A stretch of DNA of 64,000 nt from Streptomyces parvulus (GCF_014648855.1 NZ_BMRX01000012.1:1-64000); one strand, 5' to 3'. Positions 24,528 to 35,183 are shown, numbered from the stretch's first letter. Numbers and translations: made by a program. Notes: generated by a model from the letters alone, not told the origin.

Positions 24528-25085
24528 TCAGGCGCTCTGCGCCCAGGCCTTGAGGGCGGCCTTGTCGGCGAAGTCCCCGGCATTGGTGTCGACCGGGTTG
24601 TCCGTGTACTGGTGGAAGCGCCAGTCCGCCTGGATGCGGGGCTTGCCCGCCGTCACGTAGTCGGCGATCCAGAGGCCGTCACCGGCGTACGAGGTCGTGT
24701 CGACGTTGAGCCAGAAGTTCCGGTTGCAATAGAGAATGACCCGATTGTCCGGTCGCAGTGCCCGCACCTTCCGGATGAAACTGTCCTTCTCCGCGTTGCT
24801 CGCGTGGGTGCCCTCGCCCGTCGTCTCCCAGTCGACGGCGAGTATGTCGCCCTTGCGGTCCGGGGCCTTGGAGACGAAGTAGGAGGCCTGGGCGTCGAGG
24901 TTCCCCGGCCACAGGAAGTGGTAGAAGCCGACGACGAGCCCGGCGTCGCGGCCCCGCTGCGTCTGCGCCGCGAGCTTCGGGTTGACGTAGGTGCGGCCCT
25001 CCGTCGCCTTGACGAAGACGAAGGAGAGCCCGTCCGTGGCGTAGCTGGAGGACTGGTAGGCGCTGACGTCGATGCCGCGCAGCAT
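24528..25085 (-). CDS. Glycoside hydrolase family 25 (lysozyme-type muramidase) domain protein
   Basis: 185 residues forming essentially one GH25 barrel: GIDVSAYQ at the N-terminus, VFVKATEGRTYVNP, GFYHFLWPGN, and the DxE catalytic pair in LAVDWETTGEG. The C-terminus WRFHQYTDN is also typical. No signal peptide is visible from the ATG at 25085, which follows AGGGAGG. The protein may therefore be cytoplasmic, released by lysis, or exported non-classically. Phage-lysin origin is conceivable, but no phage genes are nearby. Confidence 0.88.
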   Translation of the reverse strand: MLRGIDVSAYQSSSYATDGLSFVFVKATEGRTYVNPKLAAQTQRGRDAGLVVGFYHFLWPGNLDAQASYFVSKAPDRKGDILAVDWETTGEGTHASNAEKDSFIRKVRALRPDNRVILYCNRNFWLNVDTTSYAGDGLWIADYVTAGKPRIQADWRFHQYTDNPVDTNAGDFADKAALKAWAQSA

Positions 25086-25262
25086 GGGGCCTCCCTGAGG
25101 GGCGGTGGGGGGACGGGAGTTGGTTATTCCCCACCATCGCACGGGTGATCCCCGCCCGAAGCGGAAACCTCGACTTCCCGTCCCCCGGGCGTTGTTGACG
25201 CGCGTAGCCCCGTATCGCACGCTGGTCCGGTCCATGTTCGGCTCGACGGTCGGGAGGCCGGG

Positions 25263-25997
25263 ATGTTCAGACGTGCGTCACGCCTGCTTCTCTCATTTGT
25301 CATGCTCATGGCTGGAGCGGCGGTGGGGGTGGGAGCCACCGCCACCACCGCTCAGGCGGACTCCTGCTACACCTGGGGCCGCACCCTGTCCCAGGGGGCG
25401 TCCGGCGGCGACGTGACCCAGCTCCAGATCAGGGTCGCGGGCTGGGTCACCTCGGGTGAGCGGCTCTCCTACGACGGCCAGTACGGTGCGCGCACCACCG
25501 CCGCCGTGAAGAAGTTCCAGTCCGCCTACGGACTGGCCGCGGACGGCGTCGCCGGGCCGGCCACCTTCAACAAGATCTACTCGCTCCAGGACGCGGACTG
25601 CACCCCGGTCCACTTCAGCTACGCGGAGCTCAACAAGTGCAACTCCGACTGGTCCGGCGGCGCGGTCTCCGCGGCCACCGCCAAGGCGAACGCGCTGAAG
25701 ACGATGTGGAAGCTGGAGGCCATGCGGCACGCCCTCGGGGACGTGCCGCTCACCATCTCCAGCGGCTTCCGCTCGCGCGCCTGCAACAGCGCCGTCGGCG
25801 GCTCGGCCACCAGCCGGCACCTCTACGGCGACGCGGCCGACCTCACCGGCTCGCCCAGCTTCTGCCGCCTGGCGCAGCAGTCCCGCACCCACGGCTTCTC
25901 GGAGATCCTCGGCCCGGGCTACCCCGGCCACAACGACCACACCCACGTGGCCTTCGACCCCTCGCCGTACTGGTCGGCGCCGAACTGCGGCATCTGA
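25263..25997 (+). CDS. Secreted zinc D-Ala-D-Ala carboxypeptidase (M15) with peptidoglycan-binding domain
   Basis: 244 residues: signal peptide (RRASRLLLSFVMLMAGAAVG to the Ala-Gln-Ala site), PG_binding_1 domain (GGDVTQLQIRVAGWV, YDGQYGARTTAAVKKFQ), then an M15 peptidase domain. The zinc ligands are visible in SATSRHLYGDAADL and in HNDHTHVAF. SSGFRSRACNSAVGG is typical of the S. albus G DD-carboxypeptidase group. It trims terminal D-Ala from peptidoglycan stems. Divergent from the GH25 gene across 177 bp, so two wall hydrolases share a control region. Confidence 0.92.
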   Translation: MFRRASRLLLSFVMLMAGAAVGVGATATTAQADSCYTWGRTLSQGASGGDVTQLQIRVAGWVTSGERLSYDGQYGARTTAAVKKFQSAYGLAADGVAGPATFNKIYSLQDADCTPVHFSYAELNKCNSDWSGGAVSAATAKANALKTMWKLEAMRHALGDVPLTISSGFRSRACNSAVGGSATSRHLYGDAADLTGSPSFCRLAQQSRTHGFSEILGPGYPGHNDHTHVAFDPSPYWSAPNCGI

Positions 25998-26211
25998 GGC
26001 GCGGGGGTCCCGGCGGCGGGCGCGACGCGCGGCCGTCGGGGTCCCCGGCCCCATCCGCGTCCGTGTCTGCGATGTGGACACGTTCTGTTGCGAAGAGCAC
26101 GTTTGACGGCCCACGCCTCTTGGCCGGACGCGCCTGAGGCGTCCCCGGCCCCTCAACGGCGCCATATTTTCCTTCACTTGGCATGCACATCCGCGTAAGG
26201 TCCGGGCTGTG

Positions 26212-26231
26212 CGCATGCATTCGTACATGCG
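26212..26231. promoter_or_regulatory. Inverted repeat upstream of the large nuclease-domain gene
   Basis: CGCATG-CATTCGTA-CATGCG, a 6-bp inverted repeat with an 8-nt spacer. It lies 51 bp before the GTG start, inside a locally AT-richer stretch (26160-26260). A related GCATGC lies at 26181-26186. The position suits an operator or a leader hairpin; no regulator is known. Confidence 0.4.
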
Positions 26232-26282
26232 TTCTATTTCAGACGGCAGAACGCCGATGCCGACGAGAGGAAGCATCTCTTC

Positions 26283-29200
26283 GTGTCCCCCTACAGACAT
26301 CCAGCCCGTCGACGGCGCGCAGCGCTCGTCACCGGGACGCTCCTGGCGCTGCTGACCGAGGCCGCACTCTTACCCGCGGGGCAGGCCGCCGCGGCCCCCC
26401 GGCCCGGCGGTGAGGCCCGGCCGAGCCGGCCGTCCGCTGCTGAGGTGGAGGCCTCGGACCGGGCCTGGGCAGCCGCTCACGCCAAGGGCTCCCGAGCGTG
26501 GGCCCTGGCCGAGGCCGCACGGACCGGTAAGAAGGTGGTCGTCGGCGACGAGACGACGGCGACCGACTACACCACGGCCAACCCCGACGGCACCCTGACC
26601 ACGGAGCTGACCGCCGGACCGGAACGCACCTGGGTCGACGGGAAGTGGCGGAAGGTCGACGTCACCCTCGCCAGGAACTCCGACGGAAGCATCGCGTCCA
26701 AGGCGCACCCGGCCGGGCTGCGGCTGGGAGGCAAGGGCGGGACGCTGCCGCGGTCGCTGCGCGCAGCGCAGGACGGCACCGCCCGCGACCTGGTCACCAT
26801 CGGCACCGGCGAGGGCAAGGTGACCCTCCAGTGGAAGGGCGGTCTCCCGGAGCCCGAACTGGACGGCACCCGCGCCCGGTACGAGAACGCCGTGCCCGGG
26901 GCCGACGTGATCGTCGAAGCCACCCGTACCGGCTTCGAGCAGTTCGTCGAGATCGGCGAGCGGCCCTCCGGCGCGTACTCGTACACCCTTCCGGTCAAGG
27001 CCGAGGGGCTGAGGGCGAAGGCGAACAAGGACGGGTCGGTCACCTTCACCGACGCCGCCAACGGCGCCGAGCGGGCGGTGATGCCCGCCCCCGTGATGTG
27101 GGACGCCGCCGTCGACCGGCGGTCCGGCGAGCACACGAACCGGGTGCGGGTCGGCATGGAGGTCATCGACAAGGGCGCCGGCGAGATCGACCTGGTCGTC
27201 ACCCCGGACGCGGACTTCCTCGCCGATCCGGACACGCGGTACCCGGTGACCGTCGACCCGTCCACCTCCGCCCTGTCCAACACCTTCGACACCTACGTGC
27301 AGCAGGGCGAGACCGTCGACTGGTCCACCGACGTGGAACTCGACTTCGGCAACCCCGGCACGACCAACGCCAACGGCACTCCGCGCACCGCGCGGTCCTT
27401 CATCACGTGGAACACCACGCCCATCCAGGACGCCCTGATCGTCGACACGAACCTGGCGCTGTACAACTTCCACGCGGGCAACACCGACTGCACCGCGCAG
27501 TCGTGGACCGTGTGGGACACCGGCGCCCCGTCGACATCGTCGCGCTGGACGTCGCAGCCCGCGTGGAACAAGCAGTACCACTCCTCCACGGAGACCAGGG
27601 GCAACCCGTCGTGCACCGCCCAGCCCGACGGCTGGATCAACGCGGACGTGGACGAACTCGTGCAGACCTGGGCGTCCGCCAAGGCCACGCGCGGGCACCT
27701 GGGCCTGCGTGCCGCCACGGACGACGTCAGGGCGTGGAAGCGCGTCAACTCCGCCAACAGCGCGACCAACCAGCCCAAGCTGTCGGTGACCTACAACTAC
27801 CGTCCCTCCGACGGCACGAACCGGCAGGCGGGTGGTCCCTTCCGCTCGTTCGCGGGAGTCTGGGCGGTGAACACCACCACCCCGACGCTGCGGGACACCT
27901 TCACCGATCCCGACGGCGACACCGTCAACGGCACCTTCCAGGTCTACGACGCGGCCACCAACACCCCCATCACCACCCCGGCCGGTGAAGGCCTGCTGGT
28001 CTCCGACTTCGTCGCCTCGGGCAAGCCGGCCTCCGTCACCGTCCCGGCCGGACAGCTCAAGGACGGCAGGACCTACAAGTTCCGCACCAACCCCTACGAC
28101 GGCACCCACTACAACCTGAGCTGGTCCGGCTGGACCCAGTTCGTCGTCGACACCACCGCGCCGGGGGCACCTCAGAAGGTCGCCTCCGCCACGTACCCGG
28201 AGAACTGGGGCGGCGGCGGGGCCGGCGTGGCGGGGGGCTTCGACGTCACCACGGGTGCGTCCGACGCCTACGAGGTCCGCTTCCGCCTGGACCCGTTCTC
28301 CGACGACCCGGACGGTGCCGGCTGGACCTCGGTCCGCACGGTCACCCCGGCGGCGTCGGCCAGGGCGGTGGCACCGGACGCCTCCTACACGGTCACTCCC
28401 GCCGCGGACGGCAACCACGTGGCGCAGACCCGTACCGTGGACCGGGCGGGCAACGTCGGACCCATCAAGGACTACGGGTTCACGGCCGGGAGCCGGGACT
28501 ACAACCGCGAGCAGGCCATCGACATCACCCTGCCCGCCAACGACACCAGCGCGCAGCAGCCGGAGCCCTCCGATCCGCCGCAGCCCGCCTGGGAGCAGTG
28601 GAAGGGCGGCATCAAGGTTCCCGCGCCCACGACGACAGCGGCCGGCACCCGTGTCACCGTCACGCCGCGTGAGCAGGCGTCCGAGGAGTTCACCCGGAAG
28701 GCGGCCCGGCAACTCGGAGCCCGTGCCCCGTCCTACCCGGACCCGGTGGTCAAGGACGCCTGGTGCCAGCCCAGTCTGTTCGGTGAGGCGCAGAAGTCGC
28801 TCATGACCCGCACCGAGGCCTGCCTCTTCTTCGACATCACCTTCGTCGCGGAGACCAAGGCCCAGGAGGGCGTGATCCCGGTGAAGTACCGGGCGAACTA
28901 CGAAGTGCACTACCAGGTGAAGACCGACGCCCACGGCGATTCCATCAAGACGTGGGTGCAGATCAATCCGGTCTACAACAACTTCCCCGGGGACGAGAAC
29001 GCGGTCGTGATGGGTGCCGGCGACCCCGGAGCGTGGTTCGACTCGATGTGCGAGGGCGCGGCCTGCAACACGGGTGGTGACAGCGTCCGGCAGAACATCG
29101 ACTTCTACGGCGACCTGACGTGGAAGGGCGGGATGAACGGCAACACGCCGGTCGACACCCACATGGCCACCGGTACGGCCGACCACAAGTGGAACGGCAG

Positions 29201-30080
29201 CGTGCGGAACGCCTCCGGCACCACGGACGGCGACCTGTCGGCGAGCCTGCCGGTGTCGTTCAACGCCCGGCCCGTCACCTACGTCGACCCCCCGCCCGGT
29301 CTCGACGGCAAGAAGCGCGAGTGGAGGGACGACTACGCGTCCTGGCAGTCCCCGGGTCTGATCGTGGCCTGCGACAAGGTCGCCTCCTACGGGGCCCCGG
29401 GCTGTGTGCTGCCCCAGTACGCGCCCACCTACCGGTTCAACACCGCCGCGTACCCCGAGGCGGCCGCGCACGCCTGGCTGATCCAGAACAAGTCAAGGAT
29501 CAAGGGGGTCGGGCAGAGCTGGGACGCTCCGCTCCAGTACCTGGCGCCGCAGGCCCGCAACAAGCAGAACTACGACCCGCAGAAGAGCCGCGACGCGATG
29601 TGCACCCGCTACCAGGGGGCGAAGTCGGCGAGCACCGGATGGGTACCGCGCAAGACCTTCCTGCCCCACCCGAAGACGGCCCTGCATCATGTCGGGCCCC
29701 ACTTCGACGAGGTCAACTGCGACGAGTTCCCGTTCGCCTCGACGTATCAGTCCGCCGGCATGAAGAAGACCAACGGCGGCCTGAACGAAGCTCCCAACGG
29801 AGGCGCCGACTGCATGCAGACGGTGTCCGCCGTCGCGGACGACGGGAAGACCCACTTCCTCGACGACACGCGCTACGACGCTCCCTCGTTCGCCGAGAAC
29901 TGCGGTCGGTCGTCGATGTCCGGTGACGTCAACCAGGGTTCCATGCAGCCCTTCGGCGAATTCGCCAGGACGATGCGGCTGCTGGACACGGAGGGCTACT
30001 TCCTCGACCCGGGCAACGCTTGGTTCAAGGGATGCGACACCTCGAAGGCCGCTCTGGTCTGCACCATGACGAAGCCGTAG
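26283..30080 (+). CDS. Large secreted DNRLRE-domain protein with C-terminal NucA/NucB-type DNase domain
   Basis: 1265 residues. Signal peptide (RRRRAALVTGTLLALLTEAA, ending in Ala-Ala near 38); N-terminal region of the kind found on Streptomyces surface/Rhs-like proteins (VVVGDETTATDYTTANPDGT, GPERTWVDGKWRKVDV); DNRLRE domain about 336-505; Ig-like modules to about 740; a Pro-rich linker; an unassigned module; and a NucA/NucB-like domain about 1085-1265 with VNCDEFPFAST (Asp-Glu near 1147) and a terminal GNAWFKGC. NucA/NucB enzymes are sugar-non-specific or DNA-specific nucleases. The architecture, a long exported stalk with a nuclease tip, fits a polymorphic toxin or an extracellular DNase. 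GTG start; a moderate GAGAGGAAG lies somewhat far upstream. The gene is convergent with a SUKH-family gene. Confidence 0.8.
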   Translation: MSPYRHPARRRRAALVTGTLLALLTEAALLPAGQAAAAPRPGGEARPSRPSAAEVEASDRAWAAAHAKGSRAWALAEAARTGKKVVVGDETTATDYTTANPDGTLTTELTAGPERTWVDGKWRKVDVTLARNSDGSIASKAHPAGLRLGGKGGTLPRSLRAAQDGTARDLVTIGTGEGKVTLQWKGGLPEPELDGTRARYENAVPGADVIVEATRTGFEQFVEIGERPSGAYSYTLPVKAEGLRAKANKDGSVTFTDAANGAERAVMPAPVMWDAAVDRRSGEHTNRVRVGMEVIDKGAGEIDLVVTPDADFLADPDTRYPVTVDPSTSALSNTFDTYVQQGETVDWSTDVELDFGNPGTTNANGTPRTARSFITWNTTPIQDALIVDTNLALYNFHAGNTDCTAQSWTVWDTGAPSTSSRWTSQPAWNKQYHSSTETRGNPSCTAQPDGWINADVDELVQTWASAKATRGHLGLRAATDDVRAWKRVNSANSATNQPKLSVTYNYRPSDGTNRQAGGPFRSFAGVWAVNTTTPTLRDTFTDPDGDTVNGTFQVYDAATNTPITTPAGEGLLVSDFVASGKPASVTVPAGQLKDGRTYKFRTNPYDGTHYNLSWSGWTQFVVDTTAPGAPQKVASATYPENWGGGGAGVAGGFDVTTGASDAYEVRFRLDPFSDDPDGAGWTSVRTVTPAASARAVAPDASYTVTPAADGNHVAQTRTVDRAGNVGPIKDYGFTAGSRDYNREQAIDITLPANDTSAQQPEPSDPPQPAWEQWKGGIKVPAPTTTAAGTRVTVTPREQASEEFTRKAARQLGARAPSYPDPVVKDAWCQPSLFGEAQKSLMTRTEACLFFDITFVAETKAQEGVIPVKYRANYEVHYQVKTDAHGDSIKTWVQINPVYNNFPGDENAVVMGAGDPGAWFDSMCEGAACNTGGDSVRQNIDFYGDLTWKGGMNGNTPVDTHMATGTADHKWNGSVRNASGTTDGDLSASLPVSFNARPVTYVDPPPGLDGKKREWRDDYASWQSPGLIVACDKVASYGAPGCVLPQYAPTYRFNTAAYPEAAAHAWLIQNKSRIKGVGQSWDAPLQYLAPQARNKQNYDPQKSRDAMCTRYQGAKSASTGWVPRKTFLPHPKTALHHVGPHFDEVNCDEFPFASTYQSAGMKKTNGGLNEAPNGGADCMQTVSAVADDGKTHFLDDTRYDAPSFAENCGRSSMSGDVNQGSMQPFGEFARTMRLLDTEGYFLDPGNAWFKGCDTSKAALVCTMTKP

Positions 30081-30100
30081 GCACACCCGCCGAGACCGAA

Positions 30101-30131
30101 GGGCCGCCACCCCCTCCCGGGGTGGCGGCCC
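30101..30131. terminator. Bidirectional terminator between nuclease-domain and SUKH genes
   Basis: 13-bp perfect stem GGGCCGCCACCCC (30101-30113) with GGGGTGGCGGCCC (30119-30131) and a 5-nt loop. It lies between two convergent stop codons (30080 and 30136) and can serve both. Confidence 0.8.
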
Positions 30132-30135
30132 CGGT

Positions 30136-30780
30136 CTAGTGCACGGGCCGCCAGTCCGCGTGCGTCTCGTCCAGCCGCGGCTGCCGCGGGTCCTGCCAGA
30201 CGAGGCAGCCGTACACGACGCCGGGAACCTGAGCGCCCATCAGGTCGGCCGGGCCCCGCGTGATGGTGCGGACCACGGCCTCCACGTACGCGGCGATCGA
30301 CGGGTACCGCGGCTCGGTCATGAACATGCCTTCGAAGCTCGTCCACTCGCCGAGGCCCTCGTCCGACAGGTACAGGCCCGCGTCGGTCGCCTCCGCGTAG
30401 TTGCCGAAGGGCGCGACCCAGCGGGCACCCTCCCAGTAGTCCTTGCCGTGCCGGTCGAAGCCCGCGAGGCGCGGCCGGATCGACTGACCCGGGGTGAGCA
30501 GCAGCCCGTGGGGCAGGAACCGCCCCGACGCCACCTCGCCCTCCTCGTCGTACTCGTCGAGGTCGATCTGCCGCGTCCCGCCGGCCAGCGCCCACAGACC
30601 CACCAGTTCGGACGGAATGGCGTAGGAGCAGTACTCCTGGAGCCGGCTCCGCGCCGCCGCGATCTCGGTGCCGGGGGCCGGAGGCAGGACCGACGCGTAC
30701 GAGTTGGGCGCGTGCGTCCGCAGCCACTCGGTCAGCTCCCGCCAGGCGTCCGACGTACGCGCTGGGTCCTCGGCGTCCAC
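30136..30780 (-). CDS. SUKH (SMI1/KNR4) family protein, possible immunity protein
   Basis: 214-residue cytoplasmic protein without signal peptide or membrane segments. The region IAAARSRLQEYCSYAIPSELVGLWALAGG is the family hallmark (alpha-helical start, then PxxLxxLWxLAGG), followed by FLPHGLLLTPGQ and a C-terminal YPSIAAYVEAVVRTI helix. SUKH proteins are common immunity proteins against nuclease toxins, though many have unknown roles. The GTG at 30780 is chosen because GGGAGGAG lies 6 nt upstream. It sits tail-to-tail with the NucA/NucB-domain gene. The convergent order is unusual for a toxin-immunity pair, so immunity is only inferred. Confidence 0.75.
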   Translation of the reverse strand: MDAEDPARTSDAWRELTEWLRTHAPNSYASVLPPAPGTEIAAARSRLQEYCSYAIPSELVGLWALAGGTRQIDLDEYDEEGEVASGRFLPHGLLLTPGQSIRPRLAGFDRHGKDYWEGARWVAPFGNYAEATDAGLYLSDEGLGEWTSFEGMFMTEPRYPSIAAYVEAVVRTITRGPADLMGAQVPGVVYGCLVWQDPRQPRLDETHADWRPVH

Positions 30781-30823
30781 GTGGTGCTCCTCCCGGTCCG
30801 ACACGCCGCACACCGTAGCGGAG

Positions 30824-32191
<1,368 letters not shown>

Positions 32192-32288
32192 GGGGGTCTC
32201 CTCAGAACGGGGGTGGTGCGGAGGGTGGTGCTCGCGTACGGGGCGCCGGCTCGCTTGTGGCGGGCGCGACGCCCCGGACGCGCGGTGT

Positions 32289-33554
32289 CTACTTGTTGCC
32301 CAGAGCCGGGTAGAGCGGGTGCTTGTCGGCCAGGGCCTTCACCCGGGCCGCCAGCGCCTCGGTGTCGTAGGACGGCTTCAGCGCCTCGGCGATCACGTCC
32401 GCGACCTCGGCGAAGTCCTCGGCCGTGAAGCCGCGGGTCGCCAGGGCCGGCGTACCGATGCGGAGCCCGGAGGTCACCATCGGCGGACGCGGGTCGTTGG
32501 GGACGGCGTTGCGGTTGACCGTGATGCCGACCTCGTGGAGGCGGTCCTCGGCCTGCTGTCCGTCCAGCTCGGAGTCGCGCAGGTCCACCAGGACGAGGTG
32601 GACGTCCGTGCCGCCGGTCAGGACGGAGACGCCCGCCGCCTTGGCGTCGTCCCGCACCAGGCGCTCGGCGAGGATGCGGGCGCCCTCCAGCGTACGACGC
32701 TGGCGCTCCTTGAAGTCCTCGCTCGCGGCGACCTTGAAGGCGACCGCCTTGGCGGCGACCACGTGCTCCAGCGGGCCACCCTGCTGACCGGGGAAGACGG
32801 CGGAGTTGATCTTCTTGGCCAGGTCGGCCGTGGAGAGGATCACACCGCCGCGCGGGCCGCCCAGCGTCTTGTGCGTGGTGGTGGTCACGACGTGCGCGTG
32901 CGGGACCGGGTTCGGGTGCAGGCCCGCGGCGACGAGACCGGCGAAGTGCGCCATGTCGACCATCAGGTAGGCGCCGACCTCGTCGGCCACCTTGCGGAAG
33001 GCGGCGAAGTCGAGCTGCCGGGGGTAGGCCGACCAGCCGGCCACGATCAGCTTCGGCCTGCTCTCCTTGGCGAGGCGCTCCACCTCGGCCATGTCGACCT
33101 GGCCGTCCTCGCCGACGTGGTACGGGACCACGTTGTAGAGCTTGCCGGAGAAGTTGATCTTCATGCCGTGGGTCAGGTGACCGCCGTGGGCGAGGTTCAG
33201 GCCCATGATCGTGTCGCCCGGCTTGAGCAGCGCGAACATCGCGGCGGCGTTGGCCTGGGCGCCCGAGTGCGGCTGGACGTTGGCGTGCTCGGCGCCGAAC
33301 AGCTCCTTGACCCGGTCGATGGCGATCTGCTCGACCACGTCGACGTGCTCGCAGCCGCCGTAGTAGCGGCGGCCGGGGTAGCCCTCGGCGTACTTGTTGG
33401 TGAGGACCGAGCCCTGCGCCTCCATCACCGCGACGGGCGCGAAGTTCTCGGAGGCGATCATCTCCAGGGTGGACTGCTGGCGGTCCAGCTCGGCGTCGAC
33501 GGCGGCGGCGACGTCGGGGTCGAGCTCGTGCAGGGGGGTGTTCAGAAGCGACAT
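32289..33554 (-). CDS. glyA: Serine hydroxymethyltransferase
   Basis: 421-residue PLP enzyme interconverting glycine plus 5,10-methylene-THF with serine. Full-length family pattern: ASENFAPVAVMEAQGS, GRRYYGGCEHVD, PHSGAQANAAAM, and the PLP lysine near 229 in VVTTTTHKTLGGPRGG. The stop of gcvH is only 14 bp upstream of its ATG, so gcvT-gcvH-glyA(-sdaA) is probably one transcript under the upstream glycine riboswitch. Streptomyces usually carry a second glyA elsewhere; this is the glycine-cleavage-linked one. Confidence 0.95.
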   Translation of the reverse strand: MSLLNTPLHELDPDVAAAVDAELDRQQSTLEMIASENFAPVAVMEAQGSVLTNKYAEGYPGRRYYGGCEHVDVVEQIAIDRVKELFGAEHANVQPHSGAQANAAAMFALLKPGDTIMGLNLAHGGHLTHGMKINFSGKLYNVVPYHVGEDGQVDMAEVERLAKESRPKLIVAGWSAYPRQLDFAAFRKVADEVGAYLMVDMAHFAGLVAAGLHPNPVPHAHVVTTTTHKTLGGPRGGVILSTADLAKKINSAVFPGQQGGPLEHVVAAKAVAFKVAASEDFKERQRRTLEGARILAERLVRDDAKAAGVSVLTGGTDVHLVLVDLRDSELDGQQAEDRLHEVGITVNRNAVPNDPRPPMVTSGLRIGTPALATRGFTAEDFAEVADVIAEALKPSYDTEALAARVKALADKHPLYPALGNK

Positions 33555-33568
33555 GCGTACGTGACTCC

Positions 33569-33946
33569 TCAGGCGCCCGCGAATTCGGTGTACTCGTCGG
33601 CGGAGAGCAGGTCGCCCGGCTCCTCCGTGACCCGCACCTTGAACAGCCAGCCGCCCTCGAAGGGGGCGCTGTTCACCAGCGACGGGTCGTTGACGACGTC
33701 CTCGTTGACCTCGGTGACCTCACCGGAGACGGGGGAGTAGAGGTCGGAGACGGACTTGGTCGACTCCAGTTCGCCGCAGGTCTCGCCCGCGGAGACCGAG
33801 TCGCCGACCTCGGGGAGCTGTACGAAGACGACGTCACCGAGCGCGTTGGCCGCGTGCTCCGTGATGCCGACCGTCGAGGCGCCGTCCTCGGCGGCCGACA
33901 GCCACTCGTGCTCCTTGCTGTAACGCAGCTGCTGGGGGTTGCTCAT
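33569..33946 (-). CDS. gcvH: Glycine cleavage system H protein
   Basis: 125-residue lipoyl carrier. The lipoylated lysine is Lys64 in GELESTKSVSDLY, and the N-terminal LRYSKEHEWL and C-terminal GWLFKVRVTEEPGDLLS are canonical. The ATG at 33946 gives the standard length. It shuttles the aminomethyl group between GcvP, GcvT and GcvL. gcvP and gcvL are not in the window, so the P protein must be encoded elsewhere. Confidence 0.95.
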   Translation of the reverse strand: MSNPQQLRYSKEHEWLSAAEDGASTVGITEHAANALGDVVFVQLPEVGDSVSAGETCGELESTKSVSDLYSPVSGEVTEVNEDVVNDPSLVNSAPFEGGWLFKVRVTEEPGDLLSADEYTEFAGA

Positions 33947-34064
33947 GGCCTGAATTCTCCTGTACGCGGATGACGGCTGACGAAAGGGGGGGACTGCTGA
34001 CACTGCTGTTGATCAGCGAGGACGCGCTCGGAACCGGTGCCGCTCGCCCTGGGTGCCGGCTCGG

Positions 34065-35183
34065 CTACTTCTGGCGCTTGTAGAAGGGCAGCGCCACGAC
34101 CTCGTACGGCTCGTGGCTGCCCCGGATGTCCACGCCCACACCGGCGGTCCCCGGCGCACCGTACGCCGCGTCGACGTAGGCCATGGCGATCGGCTTGCCG
34201 AGCGTGGGGGAGGGGGCGCCGGACGTGACCTCGCCCACCACCTCGCCGCCCGCGACGACCTGGTACCCGGCGCGCGGGACCCGGCGGCCCTCGGCGACCA
34301 GGCCGACGAGGACGCGCGGCGGCTCGGAGGCGGCGCGCTCGGCGGCCCCGGCCAGCGCGGCGCGCCCGACGAAGTCGCCCTCCTTCTCGAACTTCACCAC
34401 CCGGCCGAGCCCGGCGTCGAAGGGCGTCAGCGAGGTCGTCAGCTCGTGCCCGTAGAGCGGCATGCCCGCCTCCAGGCGCAGCGTGTCGCGGCAGGACAGG
34501 CCGCAGGGGACCAGGCCGACGCCCTCGCCCGCCTCGGTCAGGGCCTGCCACAGCGCGACGGCGTGCTCCGGCTTCACGAACAGCTCGAAGCCGTCCTCCC
34601 CGGTGTAGCCCGTGCGGGCGATCAGCGCCGGGACGCCGGCGACCGTACCGGGCAGCCCCGCGTAGTACTTCAGGCCGTCCAGGTCGGCGTCGGTGAGGCT
34701 CTTGAGGATGCCGGGGGACTCGGGGCCCTGCACGGCGAGCAGCGCGTAGGCGTCGCGGTCGTCGCGCACCTCGGCGTCGAAGCCGGCCGCCCGCTCGGTG
34801 AGCGCGTCGAGCACGGTCTGCGCGTTGGAGGCGTTGGCGACGACCATGTACTCGGCGTCCGCCAGCCGGTAGACGATCAGGTCGTCCAGGATGCCGCCGT
34901 CCTCGCGGCAGATCATGGTGTAGCGGGCGCGGCCCGGCTTCACGCCGCCGATGTTGCCGACCAGGGCGAAGTCCAGCAGCGCGGCGGCCTGCGGCCCGGT
35001 GACGGTGATCTCACCCATGTGCGAGAGGTCGAAGAGGCCGGCCCGGGTGCGCACCGCGACGTGCTCGTCACGCTCGGAGGCGTAGCGCAGCGGCATGTCC
35101 CAGCCGGCGAAGTCGGTCATGGTCGCGCCGAGCGCGCGATGGGTGGCGTCGAGCGCGGTACGGCGGGTTTCGGTACTGCTCAT
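34065..35183 (-). CDS. gcvT: Glycine cleavage system T protein (aminomethyltransferase)
   Basis: 372 residues, start MSSTETRRTALDATHRALGATM. It transfers the methylene group to tetrahydrofolate with ammonia release. Family segments are FDLSHMGEITVTGPQAAALLD, YTMICREDGGILDDLIVYR, ARTGYTGEDGFELFVKPEH, and LRLEAGMPLYGHELT. First gene of the gcvT-gcvH-glyA-sdaA run, 50 bp downstream of a tandem glycine riboswitch that should switch expression on when glycine is high. Confidence 0.96.
   Translation of the reverse strand: MSSTETRRTALDATHRALGATMTDFAGWDMPLRYASERDEHVAVRTRAGLFDLSHMGEITVTGPQAAALLDFALVGNIGGVKPGRARYTMICREDGGILDDLIVYRLADAEYMVVANASNAQTVLDALTERAAGFDAEVRDDRDAYALLAVQGPESPGILKSLTDADLDGLKYYAGLPGTVAGVPALIARTGYTGEDGFELFVKPEHAVALWQALTEAGEGVGLVPCGLSCRDTLRLEAGMPLYGHELTTSLTPFDAGLGRVVKFEKEGDFVGRAALAGAAERAASEPPRVLVGLVAEGRRVPRAGYQVVAGGEVVGEVTSGAPSPTLGKPIAMAYVDAAYGAPGTAGVGVDIRGSHEPYEVVALPFYKRQK

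Noticed and set aside
23785..24660. 291-residue plus-strand frame overlapping the F420-type reductase
   Set aside because: Pro/Arg/Gly-rich, no motif, overlaps a gene with a clear Rossmann motif in another frame.
24528..25085. Phage lysis module
   Set aside because: A GH25 gene alone, with no holin, structural or integrase genes in the vicinity, does not indicate prophage.
29493..30110. Minus-strand frame opposite the nuclease domain, considered as an antisense immunity gene
   Set aside because: Composition is typical shadow and runs through the terminator; the SUKH gene beyond it is the credible protein.
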